Origin: Rhodothermales bacterium
GTDB taxonomy: Bacteria; Bacteroidota; Rhodothermia; Rhodothermales; VXPQ01
Length of the DNA stretch: 64,000 bases
Reading direction: 5' to 3'
Assembly (NCBI GenBank): GCA_951812345.1
Contig: OX638295.1
Coordinates: forward strand, 124,001-188,000
Made by a program: the position numbers and the translations under genes
Notes under the pieces: model-generated
Databases searched by the model: none
What the model saw: the letters and a program-made list of their open reading frames with translations, nothing else
Told to the model about the DNA's origin: nothing
In this document: positions 56,701 through 64,000 of the stretch, piece after piece
Layout of the letters: each line of letters begins with the position of its first letter
How positions within the stretch are numbered: position 1 is the first letter of the stretch

Positions 56701-57501
56701 TCACGGCTCGGTACCACTTTCTTTCGGGGCCCGTTTGCGGGTCCGCCCGGACTCGCCCAGAATCCACCGGGGCTTCAGATTGAGGTGGAATCGCGTGTTG
56801 GCTGCCTTGACAATGGTGGAGATCGCTTCCTCAGGGGAGTCGGTAATTATCCACCGGGCGGCATCCTCCGGACTGATCGTTCCTTCGCGAACCATGGTAT
56901 GGGAGACAAAGTCGATCATCTCCGCCCAGTACTCGGCGCCCATCACGACGACCGGCAAATCCAGTATTTTCTCCGTCTGCACCAGGGTAAGCGTTTCAAA
57001 TATTTCGTCCATGGTGCCAAAACCACCTGGCAGCACCACGAAGGCATAGGAGTATTTGACCAGCATCACCTTGCGGACAAAAAAGTGGTTGAAATCCACC
57101 CACTGGTCCAGATACCGGTTGCGTTCCTGCTCCTCGGAAAGTTCAATGCTGCAACCTATACTGAATCCGCCCGCCTCCTGGGCTCCGCGGTTGGCGGCCT
57201 CCATAATGCCGGGCCCTCCTCCGGTCATCACAGTGAACCCGGCTTCGGCCAGTTGGCTACCTACCTGCCGGGCCAACTGGTAGTAGACGTGATCTTCGGA
57301 AAAGCGAGCCGATCCGAAAACCGTTACGCAAGGCCCGACAAAATGCAACTTCCGAAAGCCCCGGAGAAACTCCAGGAAGATGCGCCCGGCCCGGATCAAT
57401 TCGGCCAGCCGCCTGCCCGGCCCACTCAGAAAAAAGCGTTCCTCCAGCGTGCTTTTTTCGGAACGCGCCGACCCTGGAGGTGTGTTCTTCGATGTTTTCA
57501 C
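56701..57501 (-). CDS. LOG family protein (TIGR00730, lysine-decarboxylase-like fold)
   Basis: A 266-residue Rossmann-fold protein with VTVFGSARFSEDH, TGGGPGIMEAANRGA and the VLPGGFGTMDEIFE motif that defines the LOG/TIGR00730 family. Characterised members are cytokinin-activating nucleotide 5'-monophosphate phosphoribohydrolases; in bacteria a nucleotide-salvage or AMP hydrolase role is often assumed. The start codon is GTG at 57501. Single gene. Confidence 0.9.
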   Translation of the reverse strand: MKTSKNTPPGSARSEKSTLEERFFLSGPGRRLAELIRAGRIFLEFLRGFRKLHFVGPCVTVFGSARFSEDHVYYQLARQVGSQLAEAGFTVMTGGGPGIMEAANRGAQEAGGFSIGCSIELSEEQERNRYLDQWVDFNHFFVRKVMLVKYSYAFVVLPGGFGTMDEIFETLTLVQTEKILDLPVVVMGAEYWAEMIDFVSHTMVREGTISPEDAARWIITDSPEEAISTIVKAANTRFHLNLKPRWILGESGRTRKRAPKESGTEP

Positions 57502-57532
57502 TTGCCGGGGTTGCTATACGCGCATTCTCTTT

Positions 57533-58084
57533 CTACCGTATAGCTACCTTGGCGCACAACTCCGACCGGTGTGGATTCCGGTCCACCCCAGGCGGACTCG
57601 CAAGTGGACACAAGCGCAGCACTCCGTGAACCATGGCGCCGCTATCTGCAGCCTGATCCCATGCCTTCGCCTCCTTTTCCCATAGCGCTGCCTCCTGCTC
57701 CCATATTTCCGCCTCGCGTTCCTGTGCTTCCACGACTCCCCACCACTTGTCCGGGGTTTCAATCCGGGCCATATAGGATGCCTCCGCCGCCAATCTCCGC
57801 GCCGTTTTCGCGTGCTGGAACGCCTCTGCCGCCGCAGCCCGCGCCTGCACCGCCAATGCGTCGTATTCCGCCGCATTCCGGGAATCGTTACGGACCGCCC
57901 GCGCCAGGGTAGTGAATGCCGCCGGACGCATCGCTCTTAGCTTTTTCCTCTGGGCCTCCTCCCGTTGATCATGATCATTGATTGAGCCGCCTGTCGTGCC
58001 TTCCCATGTTTGCCCTTGCACTACACAGGGCAACATGACAAGCAGAATCGGCAGGAAGACAATGCGTACAGCTGATCGCTTCAT
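57533..58084 (-). CDS. Exported coiled-coil hypothetical protein
   Basis: 183 residues with a signal peptide (AVRIVFLPILLVMLPCVVQG) followed by an Ala/Glu-rich helical region (YDALAVQARAAAAEAFQHAK, EAEIWEQEAALWEKEAKAWD) likely to form a coiled coil. The C-terminus has two Cys (LRLCPLAS, ELCAKV). Not recognised. Divergent from mfd. Confidence 0.6.
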   Translation of the reverse strand: MKRSAVRIVFLPILLVMLPCVVQGQTWEGTTGGSINDHDQREEAQRKKLRAMRPAAFTTLARAVRNDSRNAAEYDALAVQARAAAAEAFQHAKTARRLAAEASYMARIETPDKWWGVVEAQEREAEIWEQEAALWEKEAKAWDQAADSGAMVHGVLRLCPLASPPGVDRNPHRSELCAKVAIR

Positions 58085-58152
58085 GGCTTGGCGTGTTTTG
58101 CGAGAAAAGATTTCGTAAAACAGGGATACCGCTGGGCGCCCTCAAGCGTTCC

Positions 58153-61100
58153 ATGTCCCACCCTTGCGAACCTCCCGACCCGTTTCGTCGTTTTTCGACG
58201 CGCCCCGTACGCGGGCGCTCGCCATACGGCAGCGTTTCTGCGTCTTTTCCCACCAAATCCGTTCCTCCCGTGGCTCTTGCTTCGATCCATAGGCAGCTGG
58301 CCTCCACGGACGCCTTCCGCAAGGCGTCCGCATGGTGCAAGCAGATGGATCCCCGGGCGCCATCCACCCTCCAGGTAAAAGGACTGGCCGGGTCCGTCTC
58401 GTCTTTCCTGCTTGGACAACTCCACGAAACCGCAAAGGCGTCGAAGACCCTCTGCGTCTACATAGCGCCGGACGAAGAAACAGCGGCCTGGGCTTTCGGG
58501 GACATTGCCCAACTGGTCGAGGAAGACCAGGGCGCCGTGCGGCTGCCGGCCACGGGACACAAACCCTACGACACCGAACAACTGGACGATCCGGCCCCGC
58601 TCATTGCCCGGGGCGATGTGCTTCAGCAGATAACCGAAGGGTTCCGCGGCCTCGTGGTAACCAGCGTCGAGGCGCTCGCAGAAATGGCCCCGGCGACGGA
58701 AACGATCCAAAACCGGACGATTTCCATCGCTTCGGGCGCCGTATTTCCGCCTGAGGACCTTGCAAACCGCCTTGTGGAGCTGGGCTTCGAACACGTCGAG
58801 TTCGTGGAACGGCCCGGGGAAATAGCGCTCCGGGGCGGTATCCTCGACATCTATCCGTTTACCGGCTCGTGGCCGGTCCGGGCTGAATTCTTCGGCGACG
58901 AGATAGAATCCCTACGCGAATTCGACCCCGGCTCGCAACGATCCGTCAGCCGCCTGACCGTGGCCCGCCTCGTTCCGAATATGGGAAGCGACCTGTCCGG
59001 CACAAGCGCACACGCCCCCATCTTCGAACAATTTCCCGAACGAACCCTCCTCGTCACCACGGACGAAGAAGGACTTGTAGAGAAAGCCGCCGAACGGTTC
59101 GACGCCGCCGAAAAAGCCTGGCGCCATACACTCGATGAAAACAACGAGGCGCCCGCACCTGCCGCGCGGTATCTCTCCGCCGAAATCTTCGAGCAATCCC
59201 TGCTCCGATACAATCGGGTGCTGCTCGGTTCGTTCGCCGGCACCGGCGAAGACATCCTCCAATTCGACGCCGCGCCCCAACCGGATTTCAATGGAAACAT
59301 CGGCCTTCTGCGCACCCGTATTCTGGCTAATGCCGAACACGGCGCCAGCACGTTTATCCTCTGCGACAGCCGGGGACAGGAGGTCCGCCTGTCCGAACTG
59401 CTCGACGACGAAACCGCGCAACAAAGCGTCCGCATCTCCATCGAATCGCTGCACGAAGGGTTCGAAATCCCTTCGCTCGGCCTCGCCGTCTACACGGATC
59501 ACCAGATATTCAACCGGTACCACCGCCCCTCCGTGCGTGGCCAAAAGAAACGCTACGGCGGCCTTAGCCTGCAAGCGCTCAAGAATCTCTCGCCCGGCGA
59601 TTTCGTGGTCCATGTGGATTACGGCATCGGGCGGTTCGCCGGACTCCATCGCATTACCGTACGCGAAAAACAGCAGGAATCCGTCAAAGTGCTTTTTCGG
59701 GACGAAGATGTCCTGTATGTCAATGTCAACGCACTTCACAAACTCCACAAATACTCGGGCAAGGATGGTCATTCGCCCACGCTCACCAAACTCGGTTCCG
59801 GGCAATGGGAACGCACGAAATCGCGCACCAAGAGCAAGGTCAAGGACATTGCGCGCGACCTGATCGCGCTCTACGCAAAGCGGAAGCAATCCGCCGGGGT
59901 CGCCTTTTCTCCGGACACGGTCTGGCAACGAGAAATGGAAGCCTCGTTCCGCTACGAAGACACGCCGGATCAGACCACCGCAACGGATTCCGTCAAAAGC
60001 GATATGGAAGCTCCGGTGCCTATGGACCGGCTCATCTGCGGAGATGTCGGGTTCGGCAAAACGGAAGTCGCTGTCCGGGCAGCCTTCAAGGCCGTGCAGG
60101 ACGGCAAGCAGGTGGCCGTACTGGTACCCACGACCATCCTTGCCGCACAACATCTCGAAACCTTCTCGAAAAGGCTGGACAAGTACCCGGTAAACGTGGA
60201 GATGATGTCGCGTTTCCGTTCCGGCGCCATGCAAAAGCAGATTGTCAAAAAGATCGCGGCAGGAGCCGTCGACATCGTGGTGGGCACGCATCGCCTGACA
60301 TCGCAGGATATCCGATTCAAGGACCTGGGGCTGCTCATTATCGACGAGGAGCAGCGTTTCGGGGTAGCCGTCAAGGAGCGCCTGCGGAAACTGCGTGCCG
60401 AAGTGGACACGCTTACCCTTACGGCGACGCCCATTCCCCGAACGCTCCAGTTCTCGCTGCTGGGCGCCCGCGATTTGTCGCTCGTCACGACGCCGCCACC
60501 GAACCGGCGACCCGTCAACACCGAGATTCACACCTTCGACAGGAACCTGATCCGGGACGCGATCCTGTACGAAATCAGCCGGGGCGGGCAGATATTCTTC
60601 CTGCACAACAACATCTGCAATATCGACGAAATGGCCGACAGCCTGCGCCTCATCGCACCGGATGTGCGCATGCGGACGGCGCACGGGCAAATGAAATCAA
60701 GCGAGCTGGAGCGGGTCATGGCAGACTTTGTTGCAGGGCGTTTCGATGTACTCGTCAGTACCAGTATCATCGAGAACGGCCTCGACATACCCAACGCCAA
60801 TACGATCATCATCAATCGGGCCGACCGGTTCGGACTCGCTGAACTGCACCAGTTACGCGGGCGCGTCGGGCGCTCGGATCGGAAGGCCTTCTGCTACCTG
60901 CTTGTTTCGTCTATCCACGGGCTTACGCGCGAGGCAAGGCGCAGACTGCAAGCCGTCGAAGAGTTTTCGGAGCTCGGGAGCGGTTTCAATCTGGCCATGC
61001 GCGACATGGACATTCGAGGAGCCGGGAATCTCCTGGGAGGCGAGCAAAGCGGCTTTATCGAGGACGTAGGCTTCGAAACCTACCACAAGATTCTCGAAGA

Positions 61101-61641
61101 GGCCGTGCTGGAACTCCGGGAAGAGGAATTCCCGGATGTGCTGGACCACGAAACGGCTCCGGCCGTACCCGAAACCACGGTGGATATCGAGGAAGACGCC
61201 TTCATTCCGGAGCACTACGTCTCGAACAACGTAGAGCGCCTGAATATCTACCGCCGCATCAGTGAAGCCGCAGACACCCCGGCGCTGGCTATCATCCGCG
61301 ACGAGATGCAAGACCGTTTCGGCGCCCTCCCCGCCGAAGTGAATCACCTGTTTACTGCGGCCGAAATGAAATTCCTCAGCCAGACGCTGCGACTGCCCAG
61401 GGTGCTTTTCAAGAACGAGCGGCTTTTTCTATACATGCCGTCCCAGGAAAGCGATCCGTATTTCCACGAGCAGCTCTTCTACGATTTTCTCGAGCGGCTG
61501 AGCGGGCTGGACCGGAGGTATGTATTGAAGGAAACGAAAAGCCAGACGCTGCGGGCGATCGTGCAGGAGGTGCCGAAGCTTTCCGACGCCCAAAAGATTC
61601 TGCACCGCTTGCAACCCGAACAAGCGAAAACGGCAGCATAA
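58153..61641 (+). CDS. mfd: Transcription-repair coupling factor Mfd
   Basis: Removes stalled RNA polymerase from lesions and recruits UvrA. 1162 residues: a UvrB-like N-terminal module, the RNA-polymerase-interacting CarD-like domain (PGDFVVHVDYGIGRFAGLHRI) and the translocase with CGDVGFGKTEVAVRAAFK, LLIIDEEQRFGVAVKE, TLTATPIPRTLQFSLLG, VLVSTSIIENGLDIPNANT and QLRGRVGRSDRKAFCYLL. A TRG-like segment (DMDIRGAGNLLGGEQSG) and the C-terminal autoinhibitory domain follow. ATG 58153 was preferred to an upstream GTG (58093). The first ~80 residues are poorly conserved, so the true start could be further downstream. Confidence 0.95.
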   Translation: MSHPCEPPDPFRRFSTRPVRGRSPYGSVSASFPTKSVPPVALASIHRQLASTDAFRKASAWCKQMDPRAPSTLQVKGLAGSVSSFLLGQLHETAKASKTLCVYIAPDEETAAWAFGDIAQLVEEDQGAVRLPATGHKPYDTEQLDDPAPLIARGDVLQQITEGFRGLVVTSVEALAEMAPATETIQNRTISIASGAVFPPEDLANRLVELGFEHVEFVERPGEIALRGGILDIYPFTGSWPVRAEFFGDEIESLREFDPGSQRSVSRLTVARLVPNMGSDLSGTSAHAPIFEQFPERTLLVTTDEEGLVEKAAERFDAAEKAWRHTLDENNEAPAPAARYLSAEIFEQSLLRYNRVLLGSFAGTGEDILQFDAAPQPDFNGNIGLLRTRILANAEHGASTFILCDSRGQEVRLSELLDDETAQQSVRISIESLHEGFEIPSLGLAVYTDHQIFNRYHRPSVRGQKKRYGGLSLQALKNLSPGDFVVHVDYGIGRFAGLHRITVREKQQESVKVLFRDEDVLYVNVNALHKLHKYSGKDGHSPTLTKLGSGQWERTKSRTKSKVKDIARDLIALYAKRKQSAGVAFSPDTVWQREMEASFRYEDTPDQTTATDSVKSDMEAPVPMDRLICGDVGFGKTEVAVRAAFKAVQDGKQVAVLVPTTILAAQHLETFSKRLDKYPVNVEMMSRFRSGAMQKQIVKKIAAGAVDIVVGTHRLTSQDIRFKDLGLLIIDEEQRFGVAVKERLRKLRAEVDTLTLTATPIPRTLQFSLLGARDLSLVTTPPPNRRPVNTEIHTFDRNLIRDAILYEISRGGQIFFLHNNICNIDEMADSLRLIAPDVRMRTAHGQMKSSELERVMADFVAGRFDVLVSTSIIENGLDIPNANTIIINRADRFGLAELHQLRGRVGRSDRKAFCYLLVSSIHGLTREARRRLQAVEEFSELGSGFNLAMRDMDIRGAGNLLGGEQSGFIEDVGFETYHKILEEAVLELREEEFPDVLDHETAPAVPETTVDIEEDAFIPEHYVSNNVERLNIYRRISEAADTPALAIIRDEMQDRFGALPAEVNHLFTAAEMKFLSQTLRLPRVLFKNERLFLYMPSQESDPYFHEQLFYDFLERLSGLDRRYVLKETKSQTLRAIVQEVPKLSDAQKILHRLQPEQAKTAA

Positions 61642-61658
61642 ACGCCCGGCAGACCGGG

Positions 61659-62306
61659 TCAAGCACGGGGCGCGCAGGCAAGGATCGCCTTGTCACGGAA
61701 CCAGAGGCGCTGGTCCATATCCGCAAGTTCGATCCGTTCGATATCCGTCTCGCCGGCGACGGACGCCATTTCATCCGTGAGATCGCCCCCCTTGAGGCAA
61801 ATCACGCCGGGCCGCCATGTATCCGCATTGATCGGGCGGGCGCAAGGCTGTGCAATCCGGCCATGCCATTCCCGTAAATCCCTGAGCGGCGCCGTGGCGC
61901 GCGATACCGAATAGGCGCATTCGGCAGGCGTGTCCGCGGCGAATGTTTCGGCGAGGCTGTGCCGGGCCGCTATGTTTGCGAGCCCGAGCCGCCGGATCAT
62001 GGCGCGCAGGGCCTGCACTTTCTTCTCTACCTTGTCCACGGCAATCACCCGGATATGCGGGCACGCGATCGCAAGGGGGACAGCCGGGAGCCCGCCCCCT
62101 GTCCCCCAATCGACCACCACAGCCCCCGGAGGAAACCGCCGGTACGTCAGAAACAGGCAGTGCAGGCAATGCATCCGGACCGCTTCCGCATCGGCGTCGC
62201 GCGAAATGAGATTGATGCGCCGGTTGAAATCGAGAAGCATCGCCTGATAGGCATTCAGGAGACGCCGCTGCTCGTCGCTCAGTTGCCGAAAAGGATCCCA
62301 GGGCAT
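61659..62306 (-). CDS. rsmG: 16S rRNA (guanine527-N7)-methyltransferase RsmG
   Basis: A 215-residue SAM-dependent methyltransferase that modifies G527 of 16S rRNA. Motifs are LLDFNRRINLISRD, VVDWGTGGGLPAVPLAIA, VIAVDKVEKKVQALR and AYSVSRATAPLRDL. It lies 10 bp downstream of mnmG on the same strand, the classic gidA-gidB pair that is commonly origin-proximal. Convergent with mfd. Confidence 0.94.
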   Translation of the reverse strand: MPWDPFRQLSDEQRRLLNAYQAMLLDFNRRINLISRDADAEAVRMHCLHCLFLTYRRFPPGAVVVDWGTGGGLPAVPLAIACPHIRVIAVDKVEKKVQALRAMIRRLGLANIAARHSLAETFAADTPAECAYSVSRATAPLRDLREWHGRIAQPCARPINADTWRPGVICLKGGDLTDEMASVAGETDIERIELADMDQRLWFRDKAILACAPRA

Positions 62307-62316
62307 ACGGGGACCC

Positions 62317-63999
62317 TCAGGTAGCCACGGGCGAGGCGGGCTGCTTCCTTGCCGGGCGCTTCCGAAGCATCACCAGAAGCACCGACACATCCGCCGGACT
62401 GACCCCGCTGATGCGCGACGCCTGCCCCAGATTGTCCGGGCGGATTTTCGACAATTTCTCCCGCGCTTCCAGCGTGATATGATCGACGGCCTCGTAATCG
62501 AAATCCTCCGGCAGCCGAAGCGATTCCATTTCCTCCATCTTCCGCACCATGTCGCGCTCGCGGTCAAGGTATCCCTCGTACCGCAAATCTATCTCGATTT
62601 GTCGCGCTACAGATTCCGTCCCCGGCGCCGGCGTGACCAGTTCCTCCTTGCGGCCTATGTGGTCCAGCAGGTCGTCGAGCGAGATTTGCGGACGCTTCGC
62701 CAGTTGCAAAAGGCGTTCGGGCCTCCGGAGAGGGTCTGTGCCCACCTGCTCCAGATAGGCATTCACTGCGTCGGGCGATACGGTTACCGCCTCGAGGGTC
62801 GCCCGTGTCGCCTCGATGGCATGCCGCCGGGCCTGCATCCGTTCGTAGCGGGCGTCCGTCGCGAGACCCAGCGCATGGCCCAGCGCCGTCAGGCGTTGGT
62901 CGGCATTGTCCTGCCGCAAGAGCAGCCGGTGTTCGGCCCGCGAAGTAAACATGCGGTAGGGTTCGTCCGTACCCTTGGCCACCAGGTCGTCGATGAGCAC
63001 GCCAATGTAGGCCTCCGAGCGTTTCAGGACGACCGGGTCTTCGCGCCGCAAGTACCGCACCGCATTGATCCCGGCCATGAGACCCTGTGCGCCGGCTTCC
63101 TCGTAACCCGTCGTGCCATTGATCTGCCCGGCGAAAAACAATCCCCGGACCCGCTTCGTCTCCAGGCTGTACCGTATTTGATACGGAGGGAAATAATCGT
63201 ATTCGATGGCGTAGCCGGGACGCAGCATGTGCGCCTGTTCGAGACCGGCCACGTTGCGCAGCGCCGCGAACTGCACCTCTTCCGGAAGGCTGGTCGAGAA
63301 ACCGTTCACATACACCTCGTAGGTATTGCGGCCTTCCGGCTCCAGAAAGAGCTGGTGGCGGTCCTTTCCGACGAATCGGTCGATCTTGTCCTCGATCGAC
63401 GGGCAATACCGGGGCCCGGCGCCCTCGATCCGCCCGGCGAACATGGGACTCCGGTCGAATCCTTCCCGCAGCGCGTCATGCACCTCGGGAGACGTATAGG
63501 CGATCCAGCAAGGTATCTGATCTTCCGGAAGCCGATCGGTAAGAAAGGAAAACGGGGTCGCCGCCGGATCGCCCGGCTGCTCTTCCAGTCGATCGTAGTC
63601 GATCGTACGCCCGTCAATGCGCGGCGGGGTGCCCGTTTTCAACCGCCCGCTCTCGAACCCGAGCTTCTCGAGGCACGCGGTCAATCCGGTCGAGGCGCGC
63701 TCGCCCATGCGCCCGCCCCCGTATTGGCGTTCCCCGATATGAATGACCCCGTTCATGAACGTGCCGCTGGTCAGAATGACCGTGGGGGCATGAAACGTCT
63801 GCCCGATTTGCGTGCGTATGCCCGTCACCCGACCCTGCTCCGTACACACCTCGACCGCCATATCGGACCGCATGAACAGACCGGGAATGTCCTCCAGCTC
63901 CTCCCGGACCGCCGACGCATAAGCTACCCGGTCGCATTGCGCGCGCGGCCCCTGCACGGCAGGACCTCTCCGCTGGTTCAGCATCCGAAACTGTATGCC
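62317..63999 (-). CDS. mnmG: tRNA uridine-5-carboxymethylaminomethyl modification enzyme MnmG (5' truncated)
   Basis: FAD-dependent enzyme that, with MnmE, modifies wobble U34 of certain tRNAs. About 560 residues are in the window. The frame is open to the edge and starts GIQFRMLNQRRGPAVQGPRA, an internal MnmG motif, so roughly the first 80-90 residues with the FAD-binding GxGxxG lie outside. Visible motifs are TSGTFMNGVIHIG, GRLKTGTPPRIDGRTIDY, FFAGQINGTTGYEEA and the C-terminal helical domain with YEGYLDRERDMVRKM and GVSPADVSVLLVML. First gene of an mnmG-rsmG operon. Confidence 0.95.
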   Translation of the reverse strand, partial: GIQFRMLNQRRGPAVQGPRAQCDRVAYASAVREELEDIPGLFMRSDMAVEVCTEQGRVTGIRTQIGQTFHAPTVILTSGTFMNGVIHIGERQYGGGRMGERASTGLTACLEKLGFESGRLKTGTPPRIDGRTIDYDRLEEQPGDPAATPFSFLTDRLPEDQIPCWIAYTSPEVHDALREGFDRSPMFAGRIEGAGPRYCPSIEDKIDRFVGKDRHQLFLEPEGRNTYEVYVNGFSTSLPEEVQFAALRNVAGLEQAHMLRPGYAIEYDYFPPYQIRYSLETKRVRGLFFAGQINGTTGYEEAGAQGLMAGINAVRYLRREDPVVLKRSEAYIGVLIDDLVAKGTDEPYRMFTSRAEHRLLLRQDNADQRLTALGHALGLATDARYERMQARRHAIEATRATLEAVTVSPDAVNAYLEQVGTDPLRRPERLLQLAKRPQISLDDLLDHIGRKEELVTPAPGTESVARQIEIDLRYEGYLDRERDMVRKMEEMESLRLPEDFDYEAVDHITLEAREKLSKIRPDNLGQASRISGVSPADVSVLLVMLRKRPARKQPASPVAT

Positions 64000-64000
64000 G

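Noticed and set aside
56613-56702. GTG-started 29-codon frame on the minus strand downstream of the LOG gene (LAGLPAGLVRQLVEARIAEF)
   Set aside because: Very short, overlaps the LOG gene end, and shows no support beyond an amphipathic helix.
56846-56856. TTATCCACC, near DnaA box
   Set aside because: Mismatch, isolated and inside the LOG gene.

Overview
The window looks like a GC-rich, origin-proximal chromosomal segment of a Rhodothermia-like bacterium (Rhodothermota/Bacteroidota side). The clues are a type IX secretion C-terminal sorting domain with the NYPNPFNP motif, a BatA-type membrane protein, DUF2911 and DUF3500 exported proteins, frequent TTG/GTG starts, and core genes with no tRNA or rRNA between them. 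The assignment is by family knowledge only; no database search was run.

Layout. 1-9.2 kb: end of a secreted T9SS protein, pyrG, a three-gene glycan cassette (GT2, GT4, methyltransferase), gyrB and a CBS-domain protein. 9.2-20.7 kb: a defence island. A cysteine desulfurase faces a six-gene, translationally coupled operon encoding a DUF4007 protein, a very large P-loop ATPase, a PAPS-reductase-like protein, a DEAH helicase, a GHKL/HSP90-like ATPase and a phospholipase-D-fold protein. This gene set matches a single-strand DNA phosphorothioation system, SspA/SspBCD, coupled to an SspFGH-type effector module. The last three genes are clearly more AT-rich than the modification genes. 20.7-35 kb: exported and housekeeping genes (DUF2911 lipoprotein, two methyltransferase-like proteins, a BtuF-like protein with a coupled small Cys-rich protein, hflX, DUF3500, BatA), a tight three-gene operon of unknown function containing a TIGR04255 protein, a small HTH antitoxin-like gene, and a hipBA module. 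35-51.3 kb: metF-metH, uvrA, three GT4 glycosyltransferases, an RND/MMPL exporter with a DUF3047 partner, and a flippase-like membrane protein. 51.4-64 kb: MaoC-like hydratase, recF, murQ, an XRE/membrane-protein pair, an IS256-family relic, a TPR protein, a LOG-family protein, mfd, rsmG and the 3' part of mnmG.

Two system-level signals lie outside the coding regions. First, two perfect 16-bp parS sites (TGTTTCACGTGAAACA) flank recF-murQ; with gyrB, recF, rsmG and mnmG nearby they place the window close to the replication origin. Second, a non-autonomous, MITE-like repeat of about 245-250 bp with terminal inverted repeats (GGATACTC/GGATGCTC ends) occurs in at least nine intergenic places, from full length down to a bare 37-bp hairpin.
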